In this document: piece after piece, positions 7,444 to 15,225 of the stretch
How the letters are laid out: each line of letters opens with the position of its first letter
Numbering within the stretch: the stretch's first letter is position 1
Source: a virus
Reading direction: 5' to 3' (one strand)
Virus record (IMG/VR): IMGVR_UViG_3300029998_000020
Coordinates: 28,767 to 92,766 of that record
Length of the DNA: 64,000 nucleotides
Notes under the pieces: generated by a model
The model's input: only the letters and a program-made list of their open reading frames with translations
Told to the model about the DNA's origin: nothing
The model's database searches: none
Made by a program: the position numbers and the translations under genes

Positions 7444-7710
7444 TTATTTTTTATTTACTTTTTCTTCACCGCAAATGTCAATTTTTATTTTATCTAAATC
7501 TTTCGTTGCACCTTTTCCTTTAGTCCAATATTTGTTTATATTATCAAAAAATTCACTTTTCTTTTCATCTGATAATTTTGCAGGAGATTTAACATCATAG
7601 CAATCAAGTATAAATTTAAAATATTCTCTATACTCTATTTGTAAATCTGATAATTTTTCATTTAAAGATAAACTTTCATTATATTGTTTAAAATCTTTGA
7701 TTTTATTCAT
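7444..7710 (-). CDS. Small protein with capsid-targeting-like leader
   Basis: An 88-residue protein. The start MNKIKDFKQYNESLSLNEKL has the pattern of a Met-basic helix with FxxYNE and LNE sites, like the T4 capsid-targeting sequence (MKTYQEFIAE). The rest is a charged helical region (KLSDEKKSEFFDNINKYW). A TTTAATATATA box (7731-7741) sits 20 nt before the ATG. It may be an internal head protein (inference). Confidence 0.55.
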   Translation of the reverse strand: MNKIKDFKQYNESLSLNEKLSDLQIEYREYFKFILDCYDVKSPAKLSDEKKSEFFDNINKYWTKGKGATKDLDKIKIDICGEEKVNKK

Positions 7711-7756
7711 GCGTATATTTTCTTTTTTTGTATATATTAAATAATAAAAATCATTT

Positions 7757-7963
7757 TTATTTTAATGTAAATTGTCTTTTGATTAAATTACCTTTTAACT
7801 TAACTATTTTCTTAGATCCATCTTCAAAATATATAGTAATCTCAAAATTATCAAATATTAAGCCAAAATCTTGATATTCAATATTATCATATGAATTTGA
7901 TATAATAATTACATTTTTGTTGTGATAAAAACCTTTTCTTCCTACATAATATTCTTTAAACAT
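7757..7963 (-). CDS. Small beta-rich hypothetical protein
   Basis: A 68-residue protein with alternating strands (YYVGRKGFYHNKNVIIISN, ITIYFEDGSKKIVKLKG). There is no leader motif. It lies between two putative head-interior genes. No family recognised. Confidence 0.5.
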   Translation of the reverse strand: MFKEYYVGRKGFYHNKNVIIISNSYDNIEYQDFGLIFDNFEITIYFEDGSKKIVKLKGNLIKRQFTLK

Positions 7964-7989
7964 TTATATATTAAATTTTTGATATTTTT

Positions 7990-8478
7990 TCATCTTGGAT
8001 TAATTCTATTTGCAACCTGCATCATTGAATTGTATCTTGCCTTTTCAAACATTTCTAAAGATATATAATCAGAATTTGAGAAATCAATATTTTCATTTAA
8101 TCTTTGACGTTCCTGAGTTTGTTTTATTTCATTTAATCTTTCGTCACGAAGTTTTTGCATAACTTCATTTAACTTATTTTCTCTTTCTTCTTGTTTAACT
8201 TCATTGATAATCTGTCCATTTACTCTTTTCTCAATGTTAAATTCATTAATGTTAAAATCTTGTGAGTATTCTTGTCTTCTTACTTCATTTATATTTTGAG
8301 TTTTAAAATTACTATAATTATCGTTATAATTAGTATAGTCAGTAGTTTCTTTTAACATTTGAGTGTTGTATGAGTTGTCGTTACCTCGTAATTGCTCATA
8401 TGCATAATTTGTTGATTCTGATTTTTGTGTATTTACTTGTTTAAACAAGTCTAAATACGATTGATCGTAATATTCCAT
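7990..8478 (-). CDS. Putative core/scaffold-like protein with repeated (L/I)NE sites
   Basis: A 162-residue, Asn/Gln/Glu-rich, charged and mostly helical protein. At least six INE or LNE tripeptides are spaced through residues 65-140 (INEVRR, INEFNI, INEVKQ, LNEVMQ, LNEIKQ, LNENID). The T4 prohead protease gp21 cleaves after (L/I)xE, and T4 core proteins are cut repeatedly this way. By analogy this may be a processed head-core protein (inference). A TATATATTAAT box lies at 8517-8527 on its promoter side. Confidence 0.5.
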   Translation of the reverse strand: MEYYDQSYLDLFKQVNTQKSESTNYAYEQLRGNDNSYNTQMLKETTDYTNYNDNYSNFKTQNINEVRRQEYSQDFNINEFNIEKRVNGQIINEVKQEERENKLNEVMQKLRDERLNEIKQTQERQRLNENIDFSNSDYISLEMFEKARYNSMMQVANRINPR

Positions 8479-8528
8479 TCTATTGTATTGTTTTTGTTAT
8501 ATATTATTATGATGAGTATATATTAATA

Positions 8529-9476
8529 TTACAAGTTAAATTTGGTTATATCTTCATAAAATGGATTTTCCTTTATAAAATCAGCAAATCTCTCATAAAA
8601 AAGTTCTCCATTATTCTTTTTTAACATATTATAAAATTTAGGATATGCACCCAATCTCAATAATTTTGTTGATATGTCAATACCTCCTAATCCAGATTCA
8701 TAATATAATCTATTGTATATTAAAATAACAAAATCATCATACATATATTTTTTAAGTGGAGTCATAAAATCATCTATTATATTAAAATTTTTCTCAATCA
8801 TTGGTAACATATTTGAAAATGTTTTCATATCTTGAATTATCACACCATTATCAAATAGAGTTTTAAATATATTTATTACTATATTTTTACTTTTATCACT
8901 ATAATGTCTTAGTTGATAAGTCAAAGGATATAAATAACTTACTTGGTCCTTACCATTTAAATTTACATTGTTTTTTATTAATAATTCTAATATTTTTTTA
9001 TTTAATATGGATCCTGTGAGAACTGATTGAGAATTGATATCTATTTTATTTATATCTACTCCATCGTTAATTATTTTTTGATATAACTCAACATTGAACA
9101 ACTTCTTTATTGCTAATGTAATTAGTGTTGTTCTATTAATTTTGGTTACTTGATTAATATTAGCTCCTAAATCATACAATTTTTTGAATACTTTAAGACT
9201 CTTGCAAAAAAATAACACATTCTCGCCTGTAGATTTTACTACTTGATTTAAGTCAACTTTAAATTTTAAAATATAATCAATCAAATCTTCATTATTAGAT
9301 GAAACTACACTCATTAATACGTTTTTACCACTTTTATCACTATAATTAACTAATCTATTAATTAATGCTGAGTTTTTGTTGTCTTCTGTTTCTAATGATT
9401 TTAATATTTCAATTATATCTTCATTAGACATTGATATGTTTTCATTTAATAGAAACATGTTATATTTTTTTATCAT
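8529..9476 (-). CDS. Ankyrin-repeat protein with capsid-targeting-like leader
   Basis: A 315-residue protein. After the leader MIKKYNMFLLNEN there are ankyrin-like units from about residue 40: SGKNVLMSVVSSNNEDLIDY, TGENVLFFCKSLKVFKKLYD, then LGANINQVTKINRTTLITLA, a DGVDINKID unit and LELLIKNNVNLNGKD. The C-terminal 100 residues are less repetitive and end NPFYEDITKFNL, a version of the tail shared with the next genes. Ankyrin repeats bind proteins. A phage ankyrin protein with a packaging-type leader could be an injected effector (inference). Only one base separates it from the next gene. Confidence 0.65.
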   Translation of the reverse strand: MIKKYNMFLLNENISMSNEDIIEILKSLETEDNKNSALINRLVNYSDKSGKNVLMSVVSSNNEDLIDYILKFKVDLNQVVKSTGENVLFFCKSLKVFKKLYDLGANINQVTKINRTTLITLAIKKLFNVELYQKIINDGVDINKIDINSQSVLTGSILNKKILELLIKNNVNLNGKDQVSYLYPLTYQLRHYSDKSKNIVINIFKTLFDNGVIIQDMKTFSNMLPMIEKNFNIIDDFMTPLKKYMYDDFVILIYNRLYYESGLGGIDISTKLLRLGAYPKFYNMLKKNNGELFYERFADFIKENPFYEDITKFNL

Positions 9477-9477
9477 A

Positions 9478-9864
9478 TTATATATTGAATTTATTTGAGT
9501 TTTTATAAAATTCTAAGTTTTCTGGATGTTCTAAAAAAGAAACATTGTTATATCCTATAATTATTCCATAATCGTCTATTAATAATCCACAATTTTTTGC
9601 ATATTTCTCAGCCTCAATATCATCTTTAATTAAAATTGAGTCATCATCTTTTTGTATTTGCCAATAATCTCCATATTTATTTGTATATGGTACATTATAT
9701 TCATTTGGAATATTCAATCCTGATGCATGTGAAATAAGCCAACCTTCTTTTTTCATTATATCATCATAAAGATTACAAAACCATTCAATGAAGGGCTGAA
9801 ATAAATCTATTGGATATATTTTCTTATTATCTTTAATATTTTCATATTTTTTGATATATTTCAT
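9478..9864 (-). CDS. Hypothetical protein with leader and YKNSNKFNI tail
   Basis: A 128-residue protein beginning MKYIKKYENIKDN and ending HPENLEFYKNSNKFNI. Between them is a domain with GWLISHASG, YGDYWQIQKDDD and a LLIDDYGIIIGYNN hairpin. The tail matches the proteins at 11142 and 11485. The junction with the next gene is TAA-T-ATG. A TTTAATATATA box (9885-9895) sits 20 nt upstream of the ATG. Function unknown. Confidence 0.55.
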   Translation of the reverse strand: MKYIKKYENIKDNKKIYPIDLFQPFIEWFCNLYDDIMKKEGWLISHASGLNIPNEYNVPYTNKYGDYWQIQKDDDSILIKDDIEAEKYAKNCGLLIDDYGIIIGYNNVSFLEHPENLEFYKNSNKFNI

Positions 9865-9912
9865 TTATAACATATATTTATTTATATATATTAAAAAATT
9901 AAAGTTATTTTT

Positions 9913-10539
9913 ATGAGCAAAAGTGAAACACCAACAGAGAAAGATTATAGAGAATCATTTCAATCAAATATAGACAAATTAAAAACTGAAATTGAAGATG
10001 CACAAGAAGAATTGGATTTTGATCCATCAGAATTTTTTCCAGTTAATAATAACATAGATTTAAATTTCAAAATTGAAATGCATGATTATGAAAAAGATTT
10101 GGAAGTAATAAGAGAAGAATCTAAAGAAACACTTGAATGCATAGCAAATTTATATTTATCAGAAGATATTATGTTAAATAAAAATATAAATAACATAATA
10201 AAAAATGATGCACTTGCAATTTCTGATTTAAAATTTTCAATTTCATGTTCAAAAAGAGGATTAATAAATCTGATGAAGCAAATAGATAATGGCAGTTCAG
10301 ACGCTGATTTATTTCAGGCTGTTTCTATGTTTCAAAGAGAAATGAAAGATTGTATTGAAACTTTATATAAATTACAAAAAAGTATGAAAGAATTTTTTAA
10401 AGATTTAAAAGAAGAATTAAAGGAAATAAACATAGGTGATAGTGAAGTAGAAATACACGATAAGTATAAAGATATGAGAATTTCAGATAGAGATATTAAC
10501 AAATCAATTGATATTATATTAGCATCTAAAAAGAAATAA
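9913..10539 (+). CDS. Coiled-coil protein, possible small-terminase-like
   Basis: A 208-residue acidic helical protein, the only plus-strand gene in this block. An N-terminal coiled coil (EKDYRESFQSNIDKLKTEIE) is followed by a patterned helix pair (DYEKDLEVIREESKETLECI ... QREMKDCIETLYKLQKSMKE). That pattern is loosely like the central domain of T4 gp16-type small terminase subunits. I rate the terminase idea as weak. A profile comparison with the T4 DNA-packaging family would decide it. An A/T box at 9885-9895 precedes it. Confidence 0.45.
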   Translation: MSKSETPTEKDYRESFQSNIDKLKTEIEDAQEELDFDPSEFFPVNNNIDLNFKIEMHDYEKDLEVIREESKETLECIANLYLSEDIMLNKNINNIIKNDALAISDLKFSISCSKRGLINLMKQIDNGSSDADLFQAVSMFQREMKDCIETLYKLQKSMKEFFKDLKEELKEINIGDSEVEIHDKYKDMRISDRDINKSIDIILASKKK

Positions 10540-10570
10540 AAAAATCAGTAGATATTCTACTGATTTTTTT
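10538..10570. terminator. Bidirectional hairpin terminator
   Basis: An AAATCAGTAGA / TCTACTGATTT stem with A and T tracts lies between convergent genes. The last codons of the minus-strand gene ending at 10557 fall inside it. Confidence 0.7.
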
Positions 10571-10841
10571 TAAATGTTTCTGATTTAATTTTTTCTATTG
10601 CTACTATCACTATGCTAACGTACACTTTCTTTTTTTCATCTAAAAGTTCACACATATGCTTTGTACTATCAGACAATCCTTTTAATTTATCATATTCTTC
10701 ATCAGTTAAATAAACAGTTTTATTATTATTTCTTCTTGTTGAATATTCCTGAGTTTTAGTTAACTCTCCATTTTCACTCAACTCATAAGGATTTCTAAAT
10801 TTATCCTTATCAACTTCTTCATTAAATTTTTCTATTTTCAT
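10557..10841 (-). CDS. Paralogue A1: leader plus LTDEEYxxLK domain
   Basis: A 94-residue protein: leader MKIEKFNEEVDKDKF, then NGELTKTQEY, then VYLTDEEYDKLKGLSDSTKH. It is a clear paralogue of the next protein upstream (NGELKLG, IFLTDDEYSRIKDLADNIKK), sharing order and spacing. It lacks the KFNL tail. Probably a small virion-associated protein (inference). Confidence 0.55.
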   Translation of the reverse strand: MKIEKFNEEVDKDKFRNPYELSENGELTKTQEYSTRRNNNKTVYLTDEEYDKLKGLSDSTKHMCELLDEKKKVYVSIVIVAIEKIKSETFKKNQ

Positions 10842-10855
10842 ATTACTTTTTATTT

Positions 10856-11140
10856 TTATAAATTAAATTTATTAGTTGTTCTCATAAATTCAGAGTCATC
10901 TTTAACTTTTGATATTGCAGTTCTTAGTCTTAATATCTGTGTTTCTTTCATTGCATTATAATTCTCACAAGATTTTTTTATATTATCAGCTAAATCTTTT
11001 ATTCTACTATACTCATCATCAGTTAAGAAAATATTAGAACTCATGGTGTTGCCAAGTTTCAATTCTCCATTTTTAGGTTCAATAAAATATCCTTTTTCTC
11101 TTGAACTTTCGTTTATTTCTTCAAATTTATTCACCTTCAT
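10856..11140 (-). CDS. Paralogue A2: leader plus LTDDEYxxIK domain
   Basis: A 94-residue protein with the leader MKVNKFEEINESSREK, whose INE-S site resembles the T4 capsid-targeting cleavage site. The domain SSNIFLTDDEYSRIKDLADN is paralogous to the protein at 10557-10841. It ends MRTTNKFNL, like the other tailed proteins of this block. Its ATG follows the upstream stop as TAA-T-ATG inside a duplicated 47-bp junction. Confidence 0.55.
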   Translation of the reverse strand: MKVNKFEEINESSREKGYFIEPKNGELKLGNTMSSNIFLTDDEYSRIKDLADNIKKSCENYNAMKETQILRLRTAISKVKDDSEFMRTTNKFNL

Positions 11141-11171
11141 ATTATATGTTAAATTTTTTTGAATTTTTATA
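11125..11171. repeat. 47-bp gene-junction repeat, copy 1
   Basis: Nearly identical to 11468-11514 (two mismatches seen). It spans the KKFNI tail of one gene, the TAA-T-ATG junction and the MKVN(K) leader of the next. Its position exactly at gene boundaries makes it a plausible recombination seam. Confidence 0.8.
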
Positions 11172-11483
11172 CACCTCAGGATTGTCTACAAATTTCATTA
11201 TATCATCAAATTCACTTTGATTTATAATATCACAATATTTTTTTTTAGAACTAGATTCTATAATAATCATAACAGAATAAAAATATCCGTTATTTTCAAA
11301 ATCTTTCTCAATAGTCTTTTCTATACTAATTGCTTTAACTTTTTTAAGTCCATATCCATAATGATTTATTCTAAATTGATCATTGAAATTATAATAATCA
11401 CTTATGAGATTCATAATATCTAACCTTATTCTTTCACACTCATGGTTTAATTTTAAATATTCATCATATTTATTTACCTTCAT
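11142..11483 (-). CDS. Paralogue B1: leader, alpha/beta domain, KFNI tail
   Basis: I start it at 11483 (113 residues, MKVNKYDEYLKLNHE), not at the longer in-frame start at 11519. This gives the same start as its paralogue (MKVTRYEQFLKLKDK) and the conserved TAA-T-ATG junction. The two proteins match along their full length: LISDYYNFNDQFRI against LIQDYYNLNDDFRI, and NPEVYKNSKKFNI against NPDVYKNSKKFNI. They are a recent tandem duplication. Function unknown. Confidence 0.6.
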   Translation of the reverse strand: MKVNKYDEYLKLNHECERIRLDIMNLISDYYNFNDQFRINHYGYGLKKVKAISIEKTIEKDFENNGYFYSVMIIIESSSKKKYCDIINQSEFDDIMKFVDNPEVYKNSKKFNI

Positions 11484-11514
11484 ATTATATGTTAAATTTT
11501 TTTGAGTTTTTATA
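11468..11514. repeat. 47-bp gene-junction repeat, copy 2
   Basis: The second copy of the tail-junction-leader sequence at 11125-11171, offset by 343 bp, about one gene length. Confidence 0.8.
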
Positions 11515-11814
11515 TACATCAGGATTTTCTATAAATTTAATCATATCATCATATTCACTTTGAGTTAACTTATCATAATTTCTACCTCCTGGTACATAAT
11601 ATTCTATCCAATAAAAATATTCTCCTGAATCATAATCTATTTCATCAGACTTACTAACATTTAAGACAATTTTAATATTATTATCTCCAATATGAGTTAT
11701 TCTGAAATCATCATTCAAATTATAATAATCTTGAATTAGACTCATAATATTACTTCTTTCGATATCGTATTTATCTTTCAACTTTAAAAATTGTTCATAT
11801 CTAGTTACTTTCAT
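11485..11814 (-). CDS. Paralogue B2: leader, alpha/beta domain, KFNI tail
   Basis: A 109-residue protein, MKVTRYEQFLKLKDK at the start and YKNSKKFNI at the end, duplicated from or into the neighbouring gene. The middle (DSGEYFYWIEYYVPGGRNYD) diverges from the other copy, so the ends are better conserved than the core. It lies six bases after the stop of the gene that follows on the plus-coordinate side. Confidence 0.6.
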   Translation of the reverse strand: MKVTRYEQFLKLKDKYDIERSNIMSLIQDYYNLNDDFRITHIGDNNIKIVLNVSKSDEIDYDSGEYFYWIEYYVPGGRNYDKLTQSEYDDMIKFIENPDVYKNSKKFNI

Positions 11815-11820
11815 GCCAAT

Positions 11821-12126
11821 TTAATTCATTTTGAAATATTTATCATAAACAAACTCAGCGGTATATTCTTTTCTTTTATCTTTAAGATTATTTATTTCTT
11901 CTAATATTTCTGGATTGTTATCAAACATATTTTTTAGATAAGATTCCGCTTCATCTAATTGATTAAAAGACTTTTCACTTATATGTTTTTCATTACAATA
12001 TATGTGTGATATGTGATCAAATACATCATCAACATAATTTCTTACTGGAAATTTCCATCCAAATGAATTTATTTCATATTCTGGATTTTTATTGTACATT
12101 TCCGTTATTAATTTAACGTGATTCAT
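11821..12126 (-). CDS. Hypothetical 101-residue protein
   Basis: A protein of unknown function, helical and charged (NQLDEAESYLKNMFDNNPEI), ending KYFKMN. A TTTATATATA-type box lies 21 nt before the ATG (12148-12157), so it probably heads the transcript reading through the B and A paralogues. It has no typical leader. Confidence 0.5.
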   Translation of the reverse strand: MNHVKLITEMYNKNPEYEINSFGWKFPVRNYVDDVFDHISHIYCNEKHISEKSFNQLDEAESYLKNMFDNNPEILEEINNLKDKRKEYTAEFVYDKYFKMN

Positions 12127-12156
12127 TTAAATATATTTATTTTTCAGTATATATAA

Positions 12157-12188
12157 AAAAAAATACACTTAAATAAGTGTATTTTTTA
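12157..12188 (-). terminator. Hairpin terminator of the DHH gene
   Basis: An AAATACACTTA / AAGTGTATTT hairpin followed (minus strand) by a T-run. It overlaps the final codons of the DHH gene and separates it from the next transcript. Confidence 0.6.
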
Positions 12189-14028
12189 ATAATATTTCAA
12201 ACTTTATATTTGTATCATTTTTAATATATACTCTATTCATTATATTGAAAATATATTTAAATATTCTTTTAAGTTCTTTTCTTTGAGTTTTTCTTGCATC
12301 TATTAGAGTGCTACTGTAAATATCATTCAATTCAAATTTTGTATAAATTTTTTCAAATAGTATACTATTTTCAATGTCTTTATTTCTTTTGAAATATATT
12401 TTTTCTAAATCATTTGATTTTACTGTTCTACATTTAATTTCATTAAAGTCTGTATCTAGCCAAATATCATATATTTTTCTGATAGTATCATTTTTGAATT
12501 TTGAAATTATATTTTCATCTTTAATACTATTTGTAATAATATAATTTAATATTTCTATTTCATCATTTTCAACTTTAATATCATTTTCACTACTAATATT
12601 ATTAATATCCATTAATTTTTTATTGACTTCATCAGGTGCAAAAACTTTGCCTTTTTCATCTGATTCATTCCAAGCCATTGTGATACCCCACTTAACTCCT
12701 GAAATATCATTAATAATTTTATTTCTTAATAAATCTAAAAATTTAATATTTTTATAATTTTCTTTTTTGCATTTTTTGAAAATATTAGATATTGAACCAA
12801 TACCAGTATGTCCACCTGCAACTGTTCTATCATCATCATATTCTAAATGTTGTTTGAAGTTTTTTAATAAACCATCCATATATGAACCTAAATTATCAAT
12901 TGGTATACCATTCTTATCTTTTGGTAAATCATCTGGCGACATATCAGACATTTTAGTTGTCAAATTTGCAATTTGAAGTGTATTACCATATTGTAACAGA
13001 ACGAAATTTAATTTAGTATTATACTGAATAATACCTGATTCAACATCTTGTGAAAAAATAGCCTTAGCTCTTAATGCATTCGCCCAAGTTCCTGACGGTA
13101 CATACATTAAATTTCCTATTATTTGATATACAACAGGCTTAACTTGCCATTTTAATTCATCAGTATTTATTACATTACCTTCATCATCATGATCTATGTA
13201 TGGAATTTTTTGTGCAAATTTTTTCCAAAATTCATCTTGTGATGAAAATATTATTTTTTTACCATCTTCTGTGAACCCTTGTGATTCATTTCCAATACCT
13301 TTTGTTTTTGATTTCATTTGTTCTAATCTTAAATATGCATCAGATACAAATTCAGGTTCATCACCATTTTTGAAATTAGGATTATTTTTAGGATAGAATA
13401 TTTTAAATAATCTGAAAATGTTATATATTGATGGTTCTTGAGATGCATTTATAACTTCAATAAATGTTTTATGGTCAGAACGCTTGAGCATTTGATTAAA
13501 TGATGCTGCAAAATTTAACTTTGCATTATCACTATTGATAATATTATTTAAATCAAAATCTAATATACCTTTGATGTCTACATGATACTCATCATATTTT
13601 GCAGAATCAATCATGTCTATCCAATCTTTTGTGTCATTTGAAAATGGTATGCCTAATTGTTGAGCTAAACCTTCAGCTGCAGAACCAGTATTTGTTTTTA
13701 TACTACCTTTCTTTTGTGCTATTATTTTCTCTTCTTCAGAAAAAATTCCATGGTGGTCGACATAATAATTAAATGACTCATCATCCGAAGAAAAATCTAA
13801 TGTTATATTAATCAGTGAGTTATCTAATTTGAATGCATCAACACCTTCTTGGTAATCAATCAAACCATATCTAAGAATTTTAAAATCATGATTAATTAAA
13901 TAATTCTTCATTATTATTGCGGAAACTATTCCGTCTAAATCATTGTGTGTAATTAAACATACATTTTTTCCAGATTTGCCTTTTTTTAGCCAATAATTTA
14001 TATCATTTGGAAGTCTTGGTGCAGCCAT
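12169..14028 (-). CDS. DHH-family phosphoesterase
   Basis: A 619-residue protein. N-terminal metal-binding motifs of the DHH superfamily are visible: THNDLDGI (about residue 27-34), LDFSSDD near 78 and YYVDHHG near 90. A late AGGHTGIGS is the substrate-binding GGHxxxxG of the DHHA1 domain. Members are nanoRNases, pyrophosphatases or RecJ-like nucleases. At 619 residues it has more than 150 extra C-terminal residues of unknown role. A perfect Bacteroidota promoter lies just upstream, so it is likely expressed early by host polymerase. Possible roles are RNA turnover or cleavage of a nucleotide signal. Confidence 0.8.
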   Translation of the reverse strand: MAAPRLPNDINYWLKKGKSGKNVCLITHNDLDGIVSAIIMKNYLINHDFKILRYGLIDYQEGVDAFKLDNSLINITLDFSSDDESFNYYVDHHGIFSEEEKIIAQKKGSIKTNTGSAAEGLAQQLGIPFSNDTKDWIDMIDSAKYDEYHVDIKGILDFDLNNIINSDNAKLNFAASFNQMLKRSDHKTFIEVINASQEPSIYNIFRLFKIFYPKNNPNFKNGDEPEFVSDAYLRLEQMKSKTKGIGNESQGFTEDGKKIIFSSQDEFWKKFAQKIPYIDHDDEGNVINTDELKWQVKPVVYQIIGNLMYVPSGTWANALRAKAIFSQDVESGIIQYNTKLNFVLLQYGNTLQIANLTTKMSDMSPDDLPKDKNGIPIDNLGSYMDGLLKNFKQHLEYDDDRTVAGGHTGIGSISNIFKKCKKENYKNIKFLDLLRNKIINDISGVKWGITMAWNESDEKGKVFAPDEVNKKLMDINNISSENDIKVENDEIEILNYIITNSIKDENIISKFKNDTIRKIYDIWLDTDFNEIKCRTVKSNDLEKIYFKRNKDIENSILFEKIYTKFELNDIYSSTLIDARKTQRKELKRIFKYIFNIMNRVYIKNDTNIKFEILLKNTLI

Positions 14029-14053
14029 ATTTTTTATTTTTATAATTAGATTA

Positions 14054-14083
14054 CAAAGATAACAAAATATTTCTAATATACAA
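14054..14083 (-). promoter_or_regulatory. Bacteroidota-type promoter for the DHH gene
   Basis: On the minus strand TTG (complement of 14081-14083), 19 nt, then TATCTTTG (complement of 14054-14061). It has the same spacing as the promoter at 3235-3264 and lies about 25 nt upstream of the DHH start codon. Confidence 0.75.
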
Positions 14084-14095
14084 CCATTTGACTGT

Positions 14096-14581
14096 TTAAT
14101 TTTTCTTGGAGAGTAGAGATGTTATATCACTAATAAACTTATCAGAATGTTTTGGATTCATATTTTCAACAATTGAAAAATTACCATTCCCTTTTACTTT
14201 TATTCCTTCTGTGATTTTTCTAAGTTCTGGCTTAGTTGAATAGTATTTCAATAAACTATTAACAAATTCATTAATATTCATTTTTAATTTTTCATTGTAC
14301 TTAACAATGTGTAATTGATTATCTTTCTTTCTGATAAAATAATCAGTATCAGAATATTTATTTTTAATTGTTTCAAGTATATCAGTTATATTACCGTTAT
14401 TGAATTTGATAATTCTTTCTTCTAATATTTCAATTGTTGAAGTAGAATCATCTTTAGGAGTCAATAAAACTTCTTCTTTTATAGGTTCATCTTCAATATA
14501 AGTATTAATTGAAATTTTAGATTCAGTAGGTATGTTTTGTACATTTAATGTATCAAAATCACTATAGCGTTTTATTGGCAT
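14096..14581 (-). CDS. Hypothetical protein, paralogue of the 28530-28934 product
   Basis: A 161-residue protein. The first 60 residues are polar (MPIKRYSDFDTLNVQNI). The C-terminal 95 align with the protein at 28530-28934: KKDNQLHIVKYNEKLKMNIN against EKDENELQCIKYNNKMGVN, VKGNGNFSIVEN against IEGNQIFSIIKG, and SDITSLLSKKN against TEELIQLLKDK. The shared domain has no known function. The TATATATTAAT box at 14613-14623 may be its promoter. Confidence 0.55.
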   Translation of the reverse strand: MPIKRYSDFDTLNVQNIPTESKISINTYIEDEPIKEEVLLTPKDDSTSTIEILEERIIKFNNGNITDILETIKNKYSDTDYFIRKKDNQLHIVKYNEKLKMNINEFVNSLLKYYSTKPELRKITEGIKVKGNGNFSIVENMNPKHSDKFISDITSLLSKKN

Positions 14582-14701
14582 ATTTTTTTATTAATTTTAT
14601 ATTAATTTATATTATATATTAATAAATTAAAGTCATTTTATTTTTATTGACAAATAAATGTTATTTGTAGTTAAATAAATACCTTATTCATTCAAATTGT
14701 A

Positions 14702-14731
14702 TTGTATATTTATGATAATGTTGTATCTTTG
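14702..14731 (+). promoter_or_regulatory. Bacteroidota-type promoter for the 14842 gene
   Basis: TTG at 14702-14704, 19 nt, TATCTTTG at 14724-14731: a perfect match. It leaves a leader of roughly 100 nt before the ATG at 14842. That leader holds no obvious hairpin or gene. The rest of 14582-14841 is A/T spacer. Confidence 0.75.
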
Positions 14732-14841
14732 TATTCAAATTAATTGAAATGATGAAAGAATAAATTAAAATAGACTGAATTTGCACTACAATATGACGGA
14801 GATTATTCATTTAAAGTATTTAAAATTTAATAAAAAACATT

Positions 14842-15156
14842 ATGAACTTGGAACAAATCGAATTTAAAACAATTGAAGATTTTGATAGTATTAAAAATTC
14901 AAAATTTTATGACATTCTTAAAGATTTTGATATTCTCAAAATGACATCTGAACAGGAAGAAGAACTTAAGATTTTTATTCTTAGTTTATCTGATGAAGAA
15001 ATTGACTCTGTTATGATTAAAATTATTGATGATGATTATTGTAATTGTTCCACTATTTATGAGCACAAAAAAAATAAAAAGATGAAAGAATTCTTATCAG
15101 ATTTAAGATTTGAAAAAATTTTAGAAAGAATATTATATGTACCTAAGAATTATTAA
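14842..15156 (+). CDS. Small acidic hypothetical protein
   Basis: A 104-residue acidic protein (FKTIEDFDSIKNSKFYDIL, LSLSDEEIDSVM, IIDDDYCNC) without recognised family. It is a single-gene transcript bounded by its own host-type promoter and a strong terminator. That arrangement and its acidity suit a small early host-takeover or anti-defence protein (inference only). Confidence 0.5.
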   Translation: MNLEQIEFKTIEDFDSIKNSKFYDILKDFDILKMTSEQEEELKIFILSLSDEEIDSVMIKIIDDDYCNCSTIYEHKKNKKMKEFLSDLRFEKILERILYVPKNY

Positions 15157-15172
15157 ATATTAATAAATTCGC

Positions 15173-15213
15173 AAAAAAAAAGATTATTACTATTAAGTAA
15201 TAATCTTTTTTTG
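15173..15213. terminator. Bidirectional hairpin terminator
   Basis: An AAAGATTATTACT / AGTAATAATCTTT stem with flanking A8 and T7 runs between convergent genes. Confidence 0.75.
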
Positions 15214-15225
15214 TTTAAAAATTAA

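Noticed and set aside
6922-7600. Plus-strand ORFs rich in poly-Ser or Phe/Ile
   Set aside because: They are antisense to the Asp/Lys-rich 6868-7410 gene, whose composition creates them.
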